From the NCBI GenBank assembly GCA_022787085.1, contig JALFVE010000040.1, forward strand, positions 17,554 through 81,553: a stretch of DNA of 64,000 nt, written 5' to 3'. The position numbers and the translations under genes were made by a program. The stretch's first letter is position 1, and each line of letters starts with the position of its first letter. Below the pieces are notes generated by a model, which did no database searches, was not told the origin of the DNA, and worked only from the letters and a program-made list of their open reading frames with translations. Positions 59,756-64,000 of the stretch are shown one piece after another. This DNA comes from Oscillospiraceae bacterium (lineage in GTDB: Bacteria; Bacillota; Clostridia; Oscillospirales; Ruminococcaceae).

Positions 59756-61096
59756 ATGAATCCATATCTTCCCCGCTATGAATATATCCCCGACGGTGAG
59801 CCGAGAGTTTTCGGCGACAGAATATATGTATACGGCTCTCACGACAGGGCAGGCTCTGACAGCTTCTGCGATTTTGTTTTGAAATGCTGGAGCGCTCCCT
59901 TGTCCGACCTTACAAAATGGGTTTGCCACGGCGATATTTTTCACACAAGGGCTGACAGAGATCATCCCTCGGACATTGACTGGAACGGCGATAATACTCA
60001 GCTTTTCGCTCCCGATGTTGTACAAGGTACGGACGGAAAATATTATCTTTACGCTTACATCGTAAATGCTAAAGGCTGCGTGGCTGTCAGCGACAGACCC
60101 GAGGGTCCCTTTAAGCTTGTTTCAAAATACAAGTACACTATTCCCGATGAGGTCTGCTGCAACGGATGGTTCATTGACCCGGGCGTTCTGGTGGACGACG
60201 ACGGCAGGACTTATATTTACTGCGGCTTTGAGCGGTCTTTTCTTGCGGAAGTGAACAGCAATAATATGTATGAGATAATCGACGGCAGCTGCATTGAGCA
60301 TTTTATCCCCTGCTCTGAGACCGAAGAGGGGGGATTTACAGAAAAAGAGTCGCTTTTCTATGAAGCCTGCTCTCCAAGAAAAATCAACGGCATTTATTAC
60401 ATGATCTATTCGCCAAAGAGGGGCAGCCGCCTTGCCTATGCCACATCGGACAGTCCCACGGGTCCTTTTACCTATCGGGGATATATCGTGGACAACGGCG
60501 CCCAATATCCCGGAGGAAACAATCACGGCTCGGTGGTGTGCATCAACGGGCAATGGTATGTTTTCTATCACCGCATGACCAATGGAACCATTATGTCAAG
60601 GCGAGGCTGTGTTGAAAAAATAGAAATTCTCCCCGACGGCTCCATACCTCCTGTGGAAATGACCTCCCTGGGCTTCAATGACAGTCTTGATCCTTATGAT
60701 ATCACGCCTGCGGACATTGCCTGCGTTCTGAAGGGAAGTGCTTTCATTACCGAGAGAAATGTGTTTGACAGAGCAGTAATAAACATTCAGGACGGCGATG
60801 TTATCGGCTACAAATATTTCGATTTCGGTGAGGATAATTCAAGCGTTACCATGGAATTTGCCGCTAAGGTCAAGGGCATGGGCTGCGACTGCCATATGCA
60901 CATTCTGGCGGATGATGAGGAGATCGGCGTTTGCGATATCGGACAGGACGGCGGCGTTGTTAAGACTGTTGTGAAGGCTGTTACGGGCAGGCGGGCTGTT
61001 TATTTCAGAATATCAACGGATTACAGCGGCTGGACAAGTGAATATTTTAAGGGCAGAAGTCTGTTTGAACTGATAGAATTTGTATTTATGAAATAG
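59756..61096 (+). CDS. GH43-family glycosidase with C-terminal beta domain
   Basis: The N-terminal ~310 residues form a five-bladed propeller of the GH43 type (NPYLPRYEYIPDGEPRVFGDRIYVYGSHD, QLFAPDVVQGTDGKYYLYAY, FIDPGVLVDDDGRTYIYCG, FYEACSPRKINGIYYMIYS, GGNNHGSVVCINGQWYVFYHR). A CBM6-like domain follows. No signal peptide: it acts in the cytoplasm on imported xylo- or arabino-oligosaccharides. AAAGGACGG precedes the ATG. The AraC regulator downstream is its likely controller. Confidence 0.92.
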   Translation: MNPYLPRYEYIPDGEPRVFGDRIYVYGSHDRAGSDSFCDFVLKCWSAPLSDLTKWVCHGDIFHTRADRDHPSDIDWNGDNTQLFAPDVVQGTDGKYYLYAYIVNAKGCVAVSDRPEGPFKLVSKYKYTIPDEVCCNGWFIDPGVLVDDDGRTYIYCGFERSFLAEVNSNNMYEIIDGSCIEHFIPCSETEEGGFTEKESLFYEACSPRKINGIYYMIYSPKRGSRLAYATSDSPTGPFTYRGYIVDNGAQYPGGNNHGSVVCINGQWYVFYHRMTNGTIMSRRGCVEKIEILPDGSIPPVEMTSLGFNDSLDPYDITPADIACVLKGSAFITERNVFDRAVINIQDGDVIGYKYFDFGEDNSSVTMEFAAKVKGMGCDCHMHILADDEEIGVCDIGQDGGVVKTVVKAVTGRRAVYFRISTDYSGWTSEYFKGRSLFELIEFVFMK

Positions 61097-61125
61097 TTGA
61101 AAAGCGGAAAAGGCTATGGTATAAT
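61097..61125 (+). promoter_or_regulatory. promoter of the AraC gene
   Basis: TTGAAA and TATAAT with a 17-base spacer, beginning at the GH43 stop; so the regulator has its own promoter. Confidence 0.82.
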
Positions 61126-61156
61126 TATTGTAAATACAATAATCGGAGTGATGCTA

Positions 61157-61942
61157 ATGAAGCTCGGCACTATCGGCTACAATTACAGCCATGATTCGGA
61201 TTTTGTTATGGACAGACCAAACGGGCCCGGCTGCTGGCTTATGCTCATTATCAAGACTCCTGCGCTCTTTGAGCTAAGCGGCAAAAGCTTTTCTGTCAGG
61301 GAAAATTCCTTTGTGATAATATCTCCCGATACCCCCTGCCGATACAGGGCTTCGGGAGATACATACACCGACGACTGGATATATTTCAGCGCTGATGAAG
61401 CTGACGTCCGCCGCTTCGGTGAGCTTGGTATCCCGATAAATGAGCCTGTTTATCTTGGAGATACCGAGGCTGTTTCCCGAATAATCCACATCCTCGCCTT
61501 TGAGCATTACTGCGCTGAGCCTTTTCATAATGAGATCGAAGAGCATTACACCGAGATAATGCTGCTTTCCGTCAGCAGGCTCATTCGATCGGGGGCGCAC
61601 ATTTCTCCGAAATTGTTTCTGCAGAAAAATCATCGGATGACTCAGCTCAGGACGCTTATTCACACCGAACCCAATAAAAATATGAGCATTGATGAAATGG
61701 CGGCTTCCGTTAATATGAGCCGATCGGGTTTTCAGCATTTATACAAGAAAATGTTCGGTATCAGCGTGTTAAACGATGTTATCAACGGCAGGCTGGAGCG
61801 TGCCAAAAGACTGCTTTCCTCCACCGATCTGACTGTTGCAGAGATCGCTTCAAAATGCGGCTATTCCTCCGAATACAACCTTATGCGGCAGTTCAAAAGC
61901 AGAACGGGGAAAACTCCCTCGGAATTCCGCAGGCAGATCTGA
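61157..61942 (+). CDS. AraC-family regulator (cupin + HTH)
   Basis: Residues ~1-140 form a cupin-type sugar-binding domain (FSVRENSFVIISPDTPCRYRASGDTYTDDWIYF). The C-terminal double HTH is typical (MSIDEMAASVNMSRSGFQHLYKKMFG, LTVAEIASKCGYSSEYNLMRQFKSRTGKTPSEFRR). ATG 61157 is chosen since CGGAG lies eight bases upstream. It follows the GH43 gene and probably senses a pentose oligosaccharide. Confidence 0.9.
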   Translation: MKLGTIGYNYSHDSDFVMDRPNGPGCWLMLIIKTPALFELSGKSFSVRENSFVIISPDTPCRYRASGDTYTDDWIYFSADEADVRRFGELGIPINEPVYLGDTEAVSRIIHILAFEHYCAEPFHNEIEEHYTEIMLLSVSRLIRSGAHISPKLFLQKNHRMTQLRTLIHTEPNKNMSIDEMAASVNMSRSGFQHLYKKMFGISVLNDVINGRLERAKRLLSSTDLTVAEIASKCGYSSEYNLMRQFKSRTGKTPSEFRRQI

Positions 61943-61959
61943 TGTTATTTACATTCCTC

Positions 61960-61988
61960 TTGACAATCGGGATGAAATCGTTTAGAAT
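61960..61988 (+). promoter_or_regulatory. promoter of the acyl-CoA transferase gene
   Basis: TTGACA and TAGAAT with a 17-base spacer. Confidence 0.82.
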
Positions 61989-62038
61989 ATATAAAGGATT
62001 ATTTTGTGAAATTTTGTCAGATAAGAAAGAGGTATGGA

Positions 62039-63568
62039 ATGTACAGAATCATGACTTCCGATGAAGCGATCAGCCTCATCAAGGACGGCGACGTTATCTG
62101 TTTGAACTCCTTTGTCGGGATCGAAAATCCCGTTGAGCTCCATGAAGCCATTTACAGAAGATTCAGGCAGTCAGGCTCCCCCGCACACCTGACCATCGTT
62201 TCCAGCGCAGGCTTCGGCGTCTGGGACGAGAACAGAAACGCTGAAAGCTACATCAGAGAGGGTGCGCTGGACAAGCTTATTTGCGGTCATTTCGGCGCTA
62301 TGCTCAGCACTAAGAAACTTGTTCTCGAGGACAGGTTCGAGGCTTACAATCTCCCTCTGGGCTGTATTTCCCATGCAATTCGTGCACAGGCGGGCGGTCT
62401 CCCGGGTGCGCTTTCCAAGGTGGGGCTGGATATTTTTGTTGACCCAAGACTGGACGGTCCCGGTATCAATAATCTTTCCCATGATGATTCGCTGGTGAAG
62501 CTTGTGGAGGTGGATAATGAGGAATTTCTCTATTACACCCTCCCTAAGCTGAATGTTGCGCTTATCAAGGGCACTGCCGCAGACCGCAAGGGCAATATTT
62601 CCTTTGACGATATGTATATGTCGGGTGACGCTCTTTCAATTTGTCAGGCGGTCAAGGCTAATCACGGAAAGGTCATCGTTCAGGTGGACAGGATCGTCAG
62701 CACACCTTCCCGTCCCAGAAACACCATTATCCCCGGATGCCTTGTTGACGCCATCGTTATGGTCGAGCCCGAGCCAAGGCACGCTGCTTATGAATCCCTT
62801 ACGGGCAGCTTCGAGATCCCCTATGCGCAGTGGCAGGACTGGAATGAGATGCTTGCAGAGCGAACTGCAACCAAGGCTTCCTACAATGCGGCGGCGAATA
62901 TTATCGGCAAGCGGGCTTCCATGGAGCTTAAACCCGAGGATATTGTAAATATCGGCATTGGCATCCCCGAAAATGTTTCCCGATTTGCCAGGGAAAGCGG
63001 TATGCTCGACAGGATCACTCTTACTGTGGAATCGGGCGGAGTGGGCGGATTTCCTGCGTCGGGTACTGTTTTCGGCGCAATGATTGGCGCTGCCTCCATG
63101 AACGATATGGCAAACCAGTTTGACCTTTATGACAACGGCGGTCTTGACATCTGCTTCATGGGTGCTCTTGAGGTCGATCACTTCGGCAACGTTAATTCCC
63201 ACAGAGGTCCCGGCGCATTCTCGGGTATAGGCGGATTCGCAAATATCACTGCCAAGACTCACACCGTTGTTTTCTGTCTGACCTTCAACACCAAGGGGCT
63301 TGAGGTCGGCGAGGGTGAGGACAGCGTGACTATTGTGCAGAACGGTTCTATCCCTAAGTTTGTTGAAAAGATACACAGCATCAGCTTCTCAGCAAAGCGG
63401 GCGCTTGTCAACAAGCAGAGAGTGCTGTATGTCACCGAACGATGCGTTTTTGAGCTTTGCAGGAGCGGGCTCAGGCTGATCGAGGTTTACGGCGGGATAG
63501 ACGCAAAAAAGGATATTCTTGAGCTTCTCCCCTTTGATGTCGAGGTTTCACCCGATATTATGCTTTGA
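62039..63568 (+). CDS. acyl-CoA:carboxylate CoA-transferase (YdiF/propionate CoA-transferase type)
   Basis: The 509-aa protein combines both halves of a family I CoA-transferase. The first half has SSAGFGVWDENR and QAGGLPGALSKVGLDIFVDPR; the second has the catalytic glutamate in TLTVESGGVGGFPASG. It moves CoA between short-chain acyl-CoAs and acetate or propionate, which suits a fermenter. The start MYRIMTSDEA follows AGAGG. The precise acids cannot be told. Confidence 0.92.
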   Translation: MYRIMTSDEAISLIKDGDVICLNSFVGIENPVELHEAIYRRFRQSGSPAHLTIVSSAGFGVWDENRNAESYIREGALDKLICGHFGAMLSTKKLVLEDRFEAYNLPLGCISHAIRAQAGGLPGALSKVGLDIFVDPRLDGPGINNLSHDDSLVKLVEVDNEEFLYYTLPKLNVALIKGTAADRKGNISFDDMYMSGDALSICQAVKANHGKVIVQVDRIVSTPSRPRNTIIPGCLVDAIVMVEPEPRHAAYESLTGSFEIPYAQWQDWNEMLAERTATKASYNAAANIIGKRASMELKPEDIVNIGIGIPENVSRFARESGMLDRITLTVESGGVGGFPASGTVFGAMIGAASMNDMANQFDLYDNGGLDICFMGALEVDHFGNVNSHRGPGAFSGIGGFANITAKTHTVVFCLTFNTKGLEVGEGEDSVTIVQNGSIPKFVEKIHSISFSAKRALVNKQRVLYVTERCVFELCRSGLRLIEVYGGIDAKKDILELLPFDVEVSPDIML

Positions 63569-63640
63569 GATTTTTTTATCTGTAACTTTTTTCGGCGGAA
63601 TAATTTTTGCATTGCATACTGCCGTAACATATTGTATTCG

Positions 63641-63675
63641 TCCCGCCCTTATTCGATCAGGGCGGGGCTTTTTTA
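63641..63675 (+). terminator. terminator of the CoA-transferase gene
   Basis: tcccgccct pairs with agggcgggg, followed by cttttttaattt. Confidence 0.85.
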
Positions 63676-63679
63676 ATTT

Positions 63680-63841
63680 ATACTAATAACCATTTGTTCT
63701 ATGGATAAAGACGGTGGATAGAATACACCCAATCAAGGAAAACGACCGCAGGCGGGCTTGCCGCCCGGCAAGGGAGTTTGACGCAGAGTGGGTGTATTAT
63801 AGACACCGTATTTTGTCCATAGGTTAAATGGTTATTAGTAT
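63680..63841. repeat. 162-bp palindromic repeat element
   Basis: The arms 63680-63731 and 63789-63841 are reverse complements over ~52 bases with about a dozen mismatches: atactaataaccattt is exact at the ends and aatacaccca near-exact at the inner ends. The ~57-base centre contains its own GC-rich hairpin (ggcgg.cttg.ccgcc). It is probably a repeated extragenic palindrome or MITE. The remaining ~160 bases to the edge hold nothing certain. Confidence 0.8.
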
Positions 63842-64000
63842 TAGAACTTGTCCACATAGAATCAAAATCTACACAAGAGCGTATGGATATGGGAAATAAT
63901 ACACATCGTTTCAGCGTGAACAGCTTTTATCTCATAATCTTTTGATAGGCGGCGTGAACCCTGAAACCATGAAAAAGTCCGTTCAACTTTCCAACGAAGC

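Noticed and set aside
63885..64000. open frame to the right edge reading QLLSHNLLIGGVNPETMKKS
   Set aside because: It may be the start of a gene beyond the window, but there is no clear start codon with ribosome site and too little sequence to judge.
1..64000. CRISPR arrays
   Set aside because: No set of regularly spaced direct repeats was found by reading the sequence.

Overview
The window looks like chromosome of a low-to-moderate GC Clostridia member, most likely an Oscillospiraceae/Ruminococcus-like gut or rumen anaerobe. Pointers are the consensus TTGACA-17-TATAAT promoters, strong Shine-Dalgarno sites, the Firmicutes-type class II GalT, the aroQ-pepP-efp and rsmD-coaD-coiled-coil gene orders, an FMN-riboswitch-controlled RibU, a ferredoxin-fused [FeFe]-hydrogenase-like protein, and cytoplasmic plant-glycan glycosidases beside wrecked cellulase/lipoprotein genes. 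Taxonomy is inference only; no rRNA is present.

Layout. 1-4.6 kb: end of an ABC exporter, CheV, and a two-gene C39-like peptidase/membrane protein unit. 4.7-6.9 kb: tRNA-Ser, then a histidine leader peptide (MPYIFHHHHSH) with alternative hairpins in front of a histidyl-tRNA synthetase-family gene, then TspO. 6.9-12.3 kb: fused homocysteine methyltransferase/MTHFR, a membrane EAL protein, and an NfeD-SPFH pair. 12.4-19.1 kb: an AT-rich acyltransferase, galT, tRNA-Thr, aroQ-pepP-efp plus a very acidic zinc-ribbon protein, and an FMN riboswitch driving ribU. 19.2-26.6 kb: a four-gene cysteine-rich ArsR/permease operon, an AraC regulator, a hydrolase, a MITE-like element beside a 5'-truncated gene, an ECF S component, a frameshifted GNAT gene and a DUF2975/HTH pair. 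26.7-34 kb: chemoreceptor, GH26-like glycosidase, coiled-coil protein/coaD/rsmD, uvrC. 34-38.4 kb: a structured non-coding stretch, DUF1893, and a three-gene unit of peptidoglycan-binding-repeat proteins. 38.6-39.6 kb: rplM-rpsI behind a structured leader.

39.7-45.4 kb is a graveyard of mobile DNA inserted behind rpsI: integrase and excisionase remnants, an IS21 remnant, part of an EcoRI-type methylase, two IS1595-like remnants, and one intact DUF4143 ATPase. Beyond it lie a candidate small RNA, a CpsB-like phosphatase, the hydrogenase-like protein, and a divergently regulated TetR / RND(MMPL) / giant GLUG-coiled-coil surface protein module, which I regard as the most interesting protein system here. 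55-64 kb holds an RNA-ligase cluster, carboxynorspermidine dehydrogenase, an HD hydrolase, two lipoprotein pseudogenes, a GH43 enzyme with an AraC regulator, an acyl-CoA transferase, and a long palindromic repeat near the right edge.
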